Of a DNA stretch of 64,000 bases, positions 17,301-25,100 are shown piece by piece. The notes under the pieces are model-generated. The model had not been told where the DNA came from. It did not search any database and worked only from the letters and a program-made list of their open reading frames with translations. The stretch's first letter is position 1. The number at the start of each line of letters is the position of its first letter. The DNA comes from JACDCY01 sp964350145 (GTDB taxonomy: Bacteria > Gemmatimonadota > Gemmatimonadetes > Gemmatimonadales > Gemmatimonadaceae), in NCBI GenBank assembly GCA_964350145.1, contig CAYGJL010000006.1, positions 26,488-90,487 of the forward strand. Reading direction: 5' to 3'. The position numbers were made by a program, and so were the translations under genes.

Positions 17301-17629
17301 AGCGCAACGCCGTGTTTCTTCCCAGGGTCACGAGAGCGGACTTCAGCCTTTCGCAGGAGGTCTTCGGGAGCGTCTCCGGAAACCGGAATTCCCTGCAACT
17401 GCGGCTGGACTTCCTCAACGTGGGAAATCTCCTCAACAAGAATTGGGGCATAGGCCAGCGAATGGTGGAAAACCAGCCGTTGATCGCTCGCGGCGCCGAC
17501 TCGCAGGGAAGGGCTCTCTACCGGTTGGAGAATGTCGATGGTAAGCTCCTGTCCAAGACCCTGGAGCCGACCGCCGGAACCGGGGACGTTTACCGGATTC
17601 AGCTGGGCGTGAGGTACAACTTCAACTAA
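14348..17629 (+). CDS. TonB-dependent outer membrane receptor with N-terminal carboxypeptidase-regulatory domain
   Basis: A 1093-aa outer membrane barrel. A signal peptide (MTRSLVRVASTVVVALLSF ending near VAGAQG) leads to a CarboxypepD_reg domain (about 30-115: TGAIAGSVNDAAAAGRPDI, DGRFTMPGMRVGGPYRVTA). A plug follows (IEQLQVNIAPYDVRQGNFVGAGVN) and then a long beta-barrel ending RIQLGVRYNFN. I chose the ATG at 14348, preceded by GAGAGGGAAATCA, because the frame before it has no signal peptide. This OmpA/SusC-like architecture is common in Gemmatimonadota and Acidobacteriota. It probably imports or binds a large substrate using energy from TonB (a tonB gene lies at 37 kb). The ligand is unknown. 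The 128-bp gap upstream holds no motif I recognise. Confidence 0.92.
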   Translation: MTRSLVRVASTVVVALLSFTAAPVAGAQGVTTGAIAGSVNDAAAAGRPDIRVVAVHVPSGTTYEARTRADGRFTMPGMRVGGPYRVTATAIGFEADVREDVFVNLGQTTDLRFTLREAAVQLGAVTVTAEGETVFSSARTGAATSVGREAISRLPTISGRIEDFARLTPQYSGSGFGFSFAGQDNRLNNVTVDGSYFNNSFGLAGQPGDRTGVAPISMDAIEQLQVNIAPYDVRQGNFVGAGVNTVTRSGTNQMRGSLYWAFRDNRKLLHGTDAGENEVNPGEFNFRKVGLSIGGPIIPNRLFFFVNYEVDGLTSPGTTFRANTGGEPVEGGVTRVLASDLDNLSSYLRTKFGYETGGYQGYDNKTPAMRFLTKFDFNVNDRNKLSLRFNVLESDTDVLMSNSSSLGFGSRRSNSRGLNFENSNYKILENIKSVAGEWNSTFGTDMSNNMVVGYSSHDESRGFNGTFFPMVDVLNSGSVYTSFGFEPFTPSNELRYNSIQFLNNLTKHGVNHELTAGVSAEWYESENVFFPGSQSAYVYNSLSDFYTDANDYLANPNRTVSPVTLRRFQVRWSNIPGQDKPVQPLEVFYAGIYGQDQWRVSDKLRLTFGLRFDVPRFSETGIENPAVPGLTFRDEFGAPVRFSTAKMPGRNILVSPRFGFNWDPTGTRSTQVRGGTGIFTGRPAYVWISNQIGENGMLTGFEQLDNTRARPFHPNPDHYKRGATGAPASSYGLAVTDSTYKFPQLWRTNVAVDQRLPFGLVGTGEFLYSRDVNGVYYINANLAPNQSSFSGADNRPRWVGGNRLNSNITSAIVLKNQNDGYSWNLAGSLEKPFGAGTYVKAAYSYGVAKNTVDPGSIAFGSWNNNPHSGNPNRPGLAYAGTSPGHRFFLAGSIRREYFSFGASTASIFLENRTIGNTSYTFSGDLNGDGGFSNDLIYIHRDVSEMNFQEYTAGSVTFTAAQQAAAWDAYIKQDEYLSANRGKYAERNAVFLPRVTRADFSLSQEVFGSVSGNRNSLQLRLDFLNVGNLLNKNWGIGQRMVENQPLIARGADSQGRALYRLENVDGKLLSKTLEPTAGTGDVYRIQLGVRYNFN

Positions 17630-17665
17630 CGCCGCCATGGGTTAGCCGGAGCAGTGCTTCGCAAG

Positions 17666-17696
17666 AAAAAATCCCGCCTCACGGCGGGATTTTTTT
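17666..17696. terminator. Bidirectional rho-independent terminator
   Basis: A perfect 8-bp stem ATCCCGCC / GGCGGGAT with loop TCAC, preceded by AAAAA and followed by TTTTTT, so it works on either strand. It sits between the convergent TonB receptor and mlaD genes. Confidence 0.93.
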
Positions 17697-17704
17697 CGTG
17701 TTGG

Positions 17705-18586
17705 CTAGAAGATGCTGAGGTTGATGTAGCGCCGCGGATTGCGCTGAAAGTCCAGCGTCAGCGAATCCACGCGGGTCACGAGGCGGCGGACGTCGTTGTA
17801 TAGCGCGGGGTCGGTGAGCAGCTTGCCGGCCGTGCCTTCGCCGCTGTCGAGCTTGGCCAGCGTCGAATTCAGTTGCGCGGACGTGCGGCTGAGCTCGGCG
17901 GACAGCTCCACAACGTTGGCGCTTGCCGCCTGCATGTTGCGCAAGGTGGAATCGACCTTAACAGGATCTACCGCGGCAGCCGCGCGTCGGAGTGAGGCCA
18001 TGGTAGCGTCTAACTGACGCGATTGCGCTGCCACGACCGCGCTCAGCTGATTCACCAGCCGGTTTGTTCCGGCCAGCGTGGCTCGTAATTCGGCGAGGCC
18101 GCGGCCCAACACCAGCTCCCGCTCGAACTCCCGGGTGATCGCCTGCACCGAGCCCGCGATCGAATCCGCCTTGGCCGCCAGTTGATCGACCCCCGGCGGG
18201 CTTGGGGCCACGGGAAGGGTGTCGCGCTCGGCGTGAGTCACCGTGTTCGGCCGCCCCGGCACGAGCGCCACGGACTTGTCGCCGAAAAAGCCAGCTGGGA
18301 TGACCGAGGCGCGCGTGCCTTTCGGCACCTTGTAGTCGCCGGTTATCCTGAGCGTCGCGACGACTCCGCCCGTCGGGACGAACTCGACCTTGTCCACGTA
18401 GCCGGCGGTCACGCCCGAGAGCAGAACCGGCTGCCCGCGCTTGAGCCCTTCGCCCCACGGGAACTTGGCGTATAGCGGATAACCCCGCTCCAGCCCGCCC
18501 TGCGACAGCCACACCGTCCCGGCGATGGCCACGATCAGGCCGATCGTGACGATGATGCCCACGAGAACCTCGTCGCGCCGCTTCAT
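17705..18586 (-). CDS. mlaD: MlaD-type MCE domain protein (phospholipid transport)
   Basis: A 293-aa inner-membrane-anchored MCE protein: one N-terminal helix (VLVGIIVTIGLIVAIAGTVW), then the MCE domain (about 35-115: LYAKFPWGEGLKRGQPVLLSG, YVDKVEF, VIPAGFFGDKSVALVPG). A long helical C-terminal region (about 135-270) probably forms the periplasmic tube or coiled coil. MCE proteins shuttle phospholipid between the membranes with the MlaE permease and MlaF ATPase. It is the last gene of the lptF-lptG-mlaE-mlaD run but separated from mlaE by a 104-bp gap holding a palindromic repeat. No mlaF is present here. Confidence 0.88.
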   Translation of the reverse strand: MKRRDEVLVGIIVTIGLIVAIAGTVWLSQGGLERGYPLYAKFPWGEGLKRGQPVLLSGVTAGYVDKVEFVPTGGVVATLRITGDYKVPKGTRASVIPAGFFGDKSVALVPGRPNTVTHAERDTLPVAPSPPGVDQLAAKADSIAGSVQAITREFERELVLGRGLAELRATLAGTNRLVNQLSAVVAAQSRQLDATMASLRRAAAAVDPVKVDSTLRNMQAASANVVELSAELSRTSAQLNSTLAKLDSGEGTAGKLLTDPALYNDVRRLVTRVDSLTLDFQRNPRRYINLSIF

Positions 18587-18622
18587 CGGTTGGTATGCAA
18601 TGTCATTGGATGGCCATGAATA

Positions 18623-18690
18623 AGCTGTTGGCTATTGGCTGTTGGCTGTTGGCTCAGCTAATAGCCAATAGCCAAGAGCTAACAGCTGTC
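18623..18690. repeat. Family A heptamer palindrome between mlaE and mlaD
   Basis: The left arm reads as 7-bp units AGCTGTT, GGCTATT, GGCTGTT, GGCTGTT, GGCT. The right arm reverse-complements to AGCTGTT, AGCTCTT, GGCTATT, GGCTATT, AGCT. That is 27 of 32 positions identical with a very short loop; four of the five differences would be G-U pairs in plus-strand RNA. The right end touches the mlaE stop codon (18691-18693). Confidence 0.85.
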
Positions 18691-19449
18691 TCAAATCAGG
18701 TACCGGGCGAGGACCATCGCCGTGAGCGCGTCGAGCATCAGTATTGCCACGGAAGTTACGACTACGGCGCTGGCGGTGCTCCGGCCTACTCCCTCGGCGC
18801 CGGACTCGGCGAAAAAACCCTCGTACGCGCAGAAAAACGCGATCGCCGTTCCGAACAGCGTAGCCTTGAGCAGGCTGTAGACGACCTGGAAGGGACCGAA
18901 GGAAAGCCGCAATCCTTCCACGAAAGTAGCGGAATCAACGCCGACGCTTTGGGCCGCGTACATGCCGGTCATGATCCCGATCGAATCCGCGAATATCGTG
19001 AGCAGGGGAACCATGATGATGGAAGCGATCAGGCGTGGCACGACGAGATACGCCACGGGATCGTACGCCAGCGTCTCGAGCGCGTCTATCTGCTCGGTGA
19101 CGCGCATCGTGCCGAGCTCCGCGGTAATGCGCGCCCCGACGCGCCCCGTCAGCACCAGCGCGGTAAGCAGCGGGCCGAGCTCAAGCACGATGGACTGGCG
19201 CGTGATCAATCCCACGACGTTCAGCTCGACGCCGGGAAGCAGCTGGAATCTCGTCTGCACGGCGGTGACCGCGCCGATGAAGGCCGCGACCGCGGCCACC
19301 AGCGGGATGGAGTCCACGCCCATCTTCCGCATCTGGCCGATGATCTCGGGGCCGTACGTCCGCGGCGACGTCGCGCCGCGGCCGATGTCGCGCGCGAAGT
19401 ACCCGCGCGCGCCGATGCCCCCGAAGATGTTGCCGACGGCCTCGATCAA
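18691..19449 (-). CDS. mlaE: MlaE-type ABC transporter permease (phospholipid transport)
   Basis: A 252-aa permease of the MlaE family: EIIGQMRKMGVDSIPLVAAV, then FIGAVTAVQT, RVGARITAELGTMRVTEQIDALETL and YDPVAYLVVPR, the standard signature of the group, followed by the final helices. I chose the TTG at 19449, which overlaps the lptG stop as TTGA and gives the usual length of about 250 aa. It works with an MCE protein (mlaD, just downstream) and an ATPase that must be encoded elsewhere. Confidence 0.9.
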   Translation of the reverse strand: MIEAVGNIFGGIGARGYFARDIGRGATSPRTYGPEIIGQMRKMGVDSIPLVAAVAAFIGAVTAVQTRFQLLPGVELNVVGLITRQSIVLELGPLLTALVLTGRVGARITAELGTMRVTEQIDALETLAYDPVAYLVVPRLIASIIMVPLLTIFADSIGIMTGMYAAQSVGVDSATFVEGLRLSFGPFQVVYSLLKATLFGTAIAFFCAYEGFFAESGAEGVGRSTASAVVVTSVAILMLDALTAMVLARYLI

Positions 19450-20531
19450 GTTCGCACCCGCAGGAAGAGATACGCGCCGGTCACGCCGAAGAGAATACTC
19501 GGTATCCAGGCCGCGAGGTCGGGAGGGAGCAGCCCCTTCGAGCCGATGGCCTTGGTGAGCTGGATCAGCACCAGGAAGATCATCGTCGTCGCGAGACTGA
19601 TGCCGATCCCGTACGCCGCGCCGCCGCGCTGAGTGCTGGTCGCGAGCGGAGCGCCGAACAGCAGAATCACGATGCACGTCACCGGCACCGCGATCTTGAG
19701 CATCCGCTCGACGCGCAGCTGATTCACGTCCGCGCCCGACCGCTCCATGGCCCGGATGAACCGCCCCAGCTCGGCAAACCGCATCTCCTCCGGCGCCTTC
19801 GGCGATGCCGTCAGCTCCACCGGCCGCTGGTTGAAGTAACGGGCGCGCGCCGAATCGAAGGTGAACGTGATGTTGCGGGACGCGTCCGGAATGACGTGCA
19901 TGACGCCACCTTTCAGCAGCCAGCCGCGCCCCGGCTCGTACGCGCCGCTGGTGGCCGACAGCACGTAGCTGGGATACTCGGGCCCGGCGCCCTTGCGCTC
20001 GATGTCGATTCCGTGCACGGTGCGCTCGCTCACGCGCAGTGCTCCGATCTTGTACACTCGTCCCTGCTCGGCGGCATACGCGAAGTTGAACCGCTCGTTC
20101 CCTCTCGCGAACTGATCCGCCTGCAGCAATTCCTGTCGCTTCCGGTTGGCGAACGGCGCCAGTTCTCCGAGTACGAGTCCGGCGACGGTCGCGAACAGCG
20201 CGCCCGCGAAGATCGGCGCGATGACGCGGTAGAAGCTGATACCGGACGCCTTGGCCGCGGTGATCTCCGAGTGGCGGGTGAGCGCGCCGATCGAGAACAC
20301 GGTCGCGAAGAGAACCGCCGCTGGCAGGATCAAAAACACGGAATCGGGCAGCCAGTACACGTAGCTGAGCAGCAGATCCGTCTGCGTCAGCTCCCGGTTG
20401 AGGTAGGTGTCGAGGTTGTCGGTCAGGTCGAATATGATCAGCAGCAGTGGGAAGCCGAGGGCCGTCGTCACGAAGATCTTCCAGAATTCGCCGAAGACGT
20501 ACCTGTCCAGCGGGCGCACGCGCAATCTCAT
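19446..20531 (-). CDS. lptG: LptF/LptG-family permease (lptG position)
   Basis: A 361-aa YjgP/YjgQ-family membrane protein of the LPS export ABC complex (LptB2FG). Helices flank a periplasmic jellyroll domain; family marks are EFWKIFVTTALGFPLLLI, SEITAAKASGISFYRVIAP and the C-terminal GSKGLLPPDLAAWIPSILFG. It overlaps lptF as ATGA and mlaE as TTGA. Order and length fit LptG, though F and G cannot be told apart strictly by motif. Confidence 0.88.
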   Translation of the reverse strand: MRLRVRPLDRYVFGEFWKIFVTTALGFPLLLIIFDLTDNLDTYLNRELTQTDLLLSYVYWLPDSVFLILPAAVLFATVFSIGALTRHSEITAAKASGISFYRVIAPIFAGALFATVAGLVLGELAPFANRKRQELLQADQFARGNERFNFAYAAEQGRVYKIGALRVSERTVHGIDIERKGAGPEYPSYVLSATSGAYEPGRGWLLKGGVMHVIPDASRNITFTFDSARARYFNQRPVELTASPKAPEEMRFAELGRFIRAMERSGADVNQLRVERMLKIAVPVTCIVILLFGAPLATSTQRGGAAYGIGISLATTMIFLVLIQLTKAIGSKGLLPPDLAAWIPSILFGVTGAYLFLRVRT

Positions 20532-22144
20532 GGTGTCGCCCGGCGCCGCTCGAGGCGGATTCCGACGCGCGCGACGTGCCGCGCCATCCAGGCGCGAAAG
20601 GCGTCGGCCATCTCTCGCGCGTCACCGCCGCGTGACGTCGCCGATTCGGTGCCAAGCTTGGCCAGCAGCACCAGCCCCGCCGCGCCGAACAGGATGTTGG
20701 CTCCCCACATCGCGAGTGCGGGCGGGACGATTCCGCGGTTGCCGAGCGACTGGCCGCCGATGAGGGCCACGTAGTACAGCCCGAAGACGCCGATGCTCAC
20801 GCCGATCGTGAGACCCACTCCGCCGCGGGGAAAACGGAGCGCGATCGGCGCGCCCAGAAGGACGAACACGATGCACGCCACCGCGAGCGCGAACTTCTTG
20901 TGGATCTCCACCGAGTAGAGGTTCATCACCCGGGCGGCCTCGGTCATCCTGACGCGCGACGCGTCGAGCAGCGCCGGCAGCACCGCCTGTGACTCCGAGG
21001 GAACGGGCGAGACGCGGGGAGGAGCATCGGACGCGGCGCGCTTCTGCACCGAGCGCACCGCCATTGGGGTTCCGTCGGCGTCGGGCGTGACGTCGAGACC
21101 GCCGGCCGAGAGTCCCATGGACGGCGCGACCGTCGTCGCCGCGGCCGAATCCGGCCGATCCCCGCCGAACGCTCCGACCGAACCGAGCAGAGCGCAGTAG
21201 GCGCCGCCGAACGAACGGTCGTCCGGCGGCTTCTGCCCCATCTCCTGCACCTCGCGGCTCACTTTGACGTTGGCGGCCTTAGCGGCGCGTAGCCGCTCGG
21301 CGAACTCCCCCTGCGCGTCGGTGTAGCTCTTCTGGGCGTCACGTCGCGCCCGCTCCATCTCGCAAACCGTCATCTCCCGCTCGCCCTTGTACGTCCCCGC
21401 CGGCTTCTCCCGGAATTGATTCCCAACGTCGCGCACCCGCACCAGGTCCACCTCGAAGAAGAGGCGCTGCAGCTGTGTCGGATCGGCGGCGGGCACGTCC
21501 TGCAGCGCGCCGTCGTACAGCGTCATCAGGAGGTCGGACTGGTCGGTCGACATCGCCATGTTGCCGCTGTCCGCGTGAATCGTGCGCCGCCGTCCCGCGT
21601 CGCCGAAATCGTAGATTGTGATCTCGCGCATGCGGTTCGAGTTCTTGTCAATGTGGCCGGCGCGCAGGTAGAACTTGCCCTGGCTGAGCTCGTTGATCAC
21701 CTGCTCCCGGAGCGCGAACGTCGGCTTCTTCTGCGCGATGTCGCGGTGCAGCACGGCGAGCCGGTGGTTCGCGCGCGGCATAACCTGGTCGTTGAACAGG
21801 ATCATGCCAAGAGTGATCACCGACGCGGCGAGGATCACCGGAGCCATGATCCGCCGGAGTCCCACTCCGCTCGACTTCAGCGCGGTGATCTCGTTGTCCG
21901 CGGCTAGCCGGCTGAACGCGTACAGCGTAGAGATGAGCACCGCCATCGGCAGAGTCATCGCGAAGATGAACGGGACCGTGAGGCCCACGAACTCACCGAT
22001 CACCGACCACGGCAGCCCCTTGCCGGCCAGTTCGCCGAACCGCTTGGCGACGTAGTTGAGGAGCAGCATGGACGTCAACGCCGATATGGCGAAGGTGAGC
22101 GGTCCGACGTGCTCCTTGAGAACGTACCGGTGAAGTATCTTCAC
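20528..22144 (-). CDS. lptF: LptF/LptG-family permease with enlarged periplasmic region (lptF position)
   Basis: A 538-aa member of the LPS-export permease family, far longer than the usual 350-400 aa. The N-terminal helices (MKILHRYVLKEHVGPLTFAIS; DNEITALKSSGVGLRRIMAP) and C-terminal helices (GNRGIVPPALAMWGANILFG) are normal. The extra length lies between them: a charged helical stretch (EMERARRDAQKSYTDAQGEF, then RLRAAKAANVKVSREVQEMG) and a low-complexity Ala/Pro/Ser segment. First gene of the minus-strand envelope operon. Its ATG is 3 bp from the divergent sprA-like start, so the promoter must lie inside the neighbouring gene. Confidence 0.87.
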   Translation of the reverse strand: MKILHRYVLKEHVGPLTFAISALTSMLLLNYVAKRFGELAGKGLPWSVIGEFVGLTVPFIFAMTLPMAVLISTLYAFSRLAADNEITALKSSGVGLRRIMAPVILAASVITLGMILFNDQVMPRANHRLAVLHRDIAQKKPTFALREQVINELSQGKFYLRAGHIDKNSNRMREITIYDFGDAGRRRTIHADSGNMAMSTDQSDLLMTLYDGALQDVPAADPTQLQRLFFEVDLVRVRDVGNQFREKPAGTYKGEREMTVCEMERARRDAQKSYTDAQGEFAERLRAAKAANVKVSREVQEMGQKPPDDRSFGGAYCALLGSVGAFGGDRPDSAAATTVAPSMGLSAGGLDVTPDADGTPMAVRSVQKRAASDAPPRVSPVPSESQAVLPALLDASRVRMTEAARVMNLYSVEIHKKFALAVACIVFVLLGAPIALRFPRGGVGLTIGVSIGVFGLYYVALIGGQSLGNRGIVPPALAMWGANILFGAAGLVLLAKLGTESATSRGGDAREMADAFRAWMARHVARVGIRLERRRATP

Positions 22145-22147
22145 GGC

Positions 22148-25100
22148 GTGAAATATACGGGTGGGCTGTTCGCGCTCATCGCGGGTGTCTCGCTCGCGGC
22201 CGCGGGCGAAATCACCGTGTCCTCCGACACACCGGGCCGGTGGGTTGTTCCAGACACGGTCCCGCCGGTCCCGCGCGACACGATTCCGCCCCGCGACACG
22301 ATTCCTCCGCCCCGGGACACGCTCCGTCCGGTCCCGCGCGACACGGTCCCGCCCGTCGGCGTCCGGCTGAGGCTCGGCCCCGATTCACTGCCATTCAGGC
22401 TGCCCACGGTCCGCGCCTTGAGCGAGCGCGAGTCGTTCCGGCTCGCGCAGGAGCAGATCGCAGCGGCGCGCGCGACGGCGTTTCAGCAGAATGTGCGCAG
22501 CATCATCGAGTCCACCTGGGGCCAGGTGCAGGCGCGCACGTTCGCCACGCAGGCCCGCGGCGCGCGGTTCCCCGACGAGCTTCCCCCCAAGCCGCCGTCA
22601 GGCGTAGCGGAAAGAGCGGCCACGCTGCTTGGCGATTACACCGATCTCACCGTGCATCTCGACGGCCGCGTCGAGTTCCGCGCCGAGCGCGCGGTCAACG
22701 AGCGCTGCTCGGCCGTGGGCGGTTTCGATCCGGTCATCGGCTGTCGCACCGGGTTCGAACCGCTGTTCGATTTCCAGGCGTCGCTGCGCTCGGGTGGCGT
22801 CGTGGCGAACCGTATTCACGTGAACGTGGACTACGACTCGCAGCGCGAGTTCGACGCGTCCAACAACATCTCGATCTACTACCAGGGCAGGGAGAAGGAC
22901 CTGCTCGAGCGCTTCGAGATCGGCAACGTGACATTCCAGCCGCCGCAGTCGCGGTTTATCACCGCGGGAATCCCGAGCAACAACACCGGATTGCAGGCCG
23001 TCACGCGGCTGGGTCCGATGCGGCTCAAGACGATCATGGCGCAGCAGAAGGGCAATATCGTGGGCGACCGCGTCTTCACGGTGGGCGACCGCACGCTGCA
23101 GGAAGTCGACCGGAGCATCGAGGATTACCAGTTCGAGCCGAGGCGGTTCTTCTTCACCGTAGATCCGCGTCTCATTCGCGGCTATCCCAACGTCGACATT
23201 CTCGATTCCCGCGCGCTCGCCATCGCCGCGGCGGCGCTGCCCGACACGCTCCGCCCGACCCGCCTCTTCGTGTACCGCCTGCTCATCGGCGCCCAGCCCG
23301 CAACGCCCAGCGGGCCGCAGTTCCGTCTGCTCGGCGACCCGCGCTCCCGTCGCGGCCCGGTGTACGAGTACCTGCGCGAGGGGATCGACTACTACGCCGA
23401 CCCTTCGCTGCTCTGGATTTCACTCGTGCGGCCGCTGTCCATTGACCGGGAGCGGCTCGTAGTCGCGTACCGCGTGCGCGTCGGCGGCCGCGACACCACG
23501 CACGTCACGACCGGCGGCACTCCCGACCTCGAGTTCGTCCCGGAGCGCGAGCAGCTCGCCAACCTGCTCTGGGATCCGCAGGTCGCGCCCGGCGATCCGG
23601 CGTTCACCCGCGAGATCCGGAGCGTGTATCGCGTCGGCGGCGCGGGAATCGTGCGGCCGTCGGTGAGCGTGAAGATCGTCACCAGCGCGGGTACGGACCA
23701 CGAGAAGCCTTTCGCCGGAGGGGCGCAGACGTATCTCGAGGCGTTCGGGCTGGCCCAGGAAACCAATAGCTCGACCTTCGATTTCGAGAACCGGCTGTGG
23801 CCGCGGCCGTCGGATCCCAACCTGCAGGTAGGATTCTCGACGACGTCGACGCGAATGATCAACGACCAGTTCCTGGTCTTTCCATCCGCGCGGCCGTTCG
23901 CCGGCGACGGACTCGCGACCGGCGGCAATCCCTCCAATGACGCCATCTATTCCGCGCCGTCCGAGCACTTGAACACCGCCCAGCGGCCGCGCGCGCTGTA
24001 CCATTTGAGAATACGGTACCAGGCCGAAGGTGGCGGCGACGCCGGCGGGCTGATGCTGGGCTCGGTGCAGCTCCGCCCGAGCTCCGAGCGGCTGTACGTG
24101 GACGGTATTCTGCTGACGCGCGGAGCGGACTACACCGTGGATTACGATCTCGGCCGCGTGACGTTCGCGCGGCCCGACACGCTGTTCCCCCGGCCGCGGC
24201 AGGTGAGCGTGCGATATGAGGAGAACCCGCTGTTCGCCGACACGCCGACGTCCATTACCGGAGCGGCCGCGGAATTTCTCATGGAGCGCGGCCAGATCAG
24301 CTTCACCGCGATCTCGCAGTCCCAGAAAACGACGTTCAACCGGCCCCCGCTCGGCTTCGAGCCGGCCGCTTCGCTGATGGCGGGAGTGAGCGGACTGTTC
24401 GACTTCGAAGCGGACCCGCTCACGCGGCTCGTGTCGCGGCTGCCGTACGGCCGCACGTCGGTGCCATCGCGCATCAGCGTGTCGGGTGAGCTGGCCATGA
24501 GCCGACCGCGCCCGAACTCGGCGGGGCAGGCGTTCATCGAGTCGTTCGAAGGTGAAGGAGGTATTCAGGTGCCGCTCACCGACGGCACCTGGTACTACAG
24601 CAGTCAGCCCGCGCTCGGTACGGCGCTCGCCCTCAGGGCCGGGAGCGACGCGCTGTCGGTGGATCGCGCCGCGACGATGGCGTGGCAGAGCAACGGCCTC
24701 GACGTGAGCGGACGTCCCGTGCAGTACACGATCAGGCAGATCGATCCGCAAACCGAGCTGTTCGGCAGCGGCGTCGCCGGGCCGGAAACACTGCTCTGGA
24801 TGACGCTGTACCCGCTGTCTGTCGGAGGGCTGTACAACCCCGTGAAGCGCGAGTTTCAGTGGAGCATGATTCCGGCGGTCTCCGGCCGGAGATGGCGCTC
24901 GATCAGGACCGTACTCGGCCCATCCGGCGTGGACCTCTCGCGCGTCGAGAACCTCGAGTTCTGGGCCCAGATCGATACGTCCCCCGAAGGGAGAGCGCGC
25001 AATCCTATGCTCGTGTTCGACTTCGGCGACGTCTCGGAGAACACGCTGGTGTTCACGCCGGACACTCTACGGATCGTCGGCGCCCCGACGGCCGTGTCCG

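Noticed and set aside
22240..23445. 401-codon plus-strand frame inside the sprA-like gene
   Set aside because: An out-of-frame shadow with Arg-rich composition; the sprA-like frame is continuous over it and has the domain matches.
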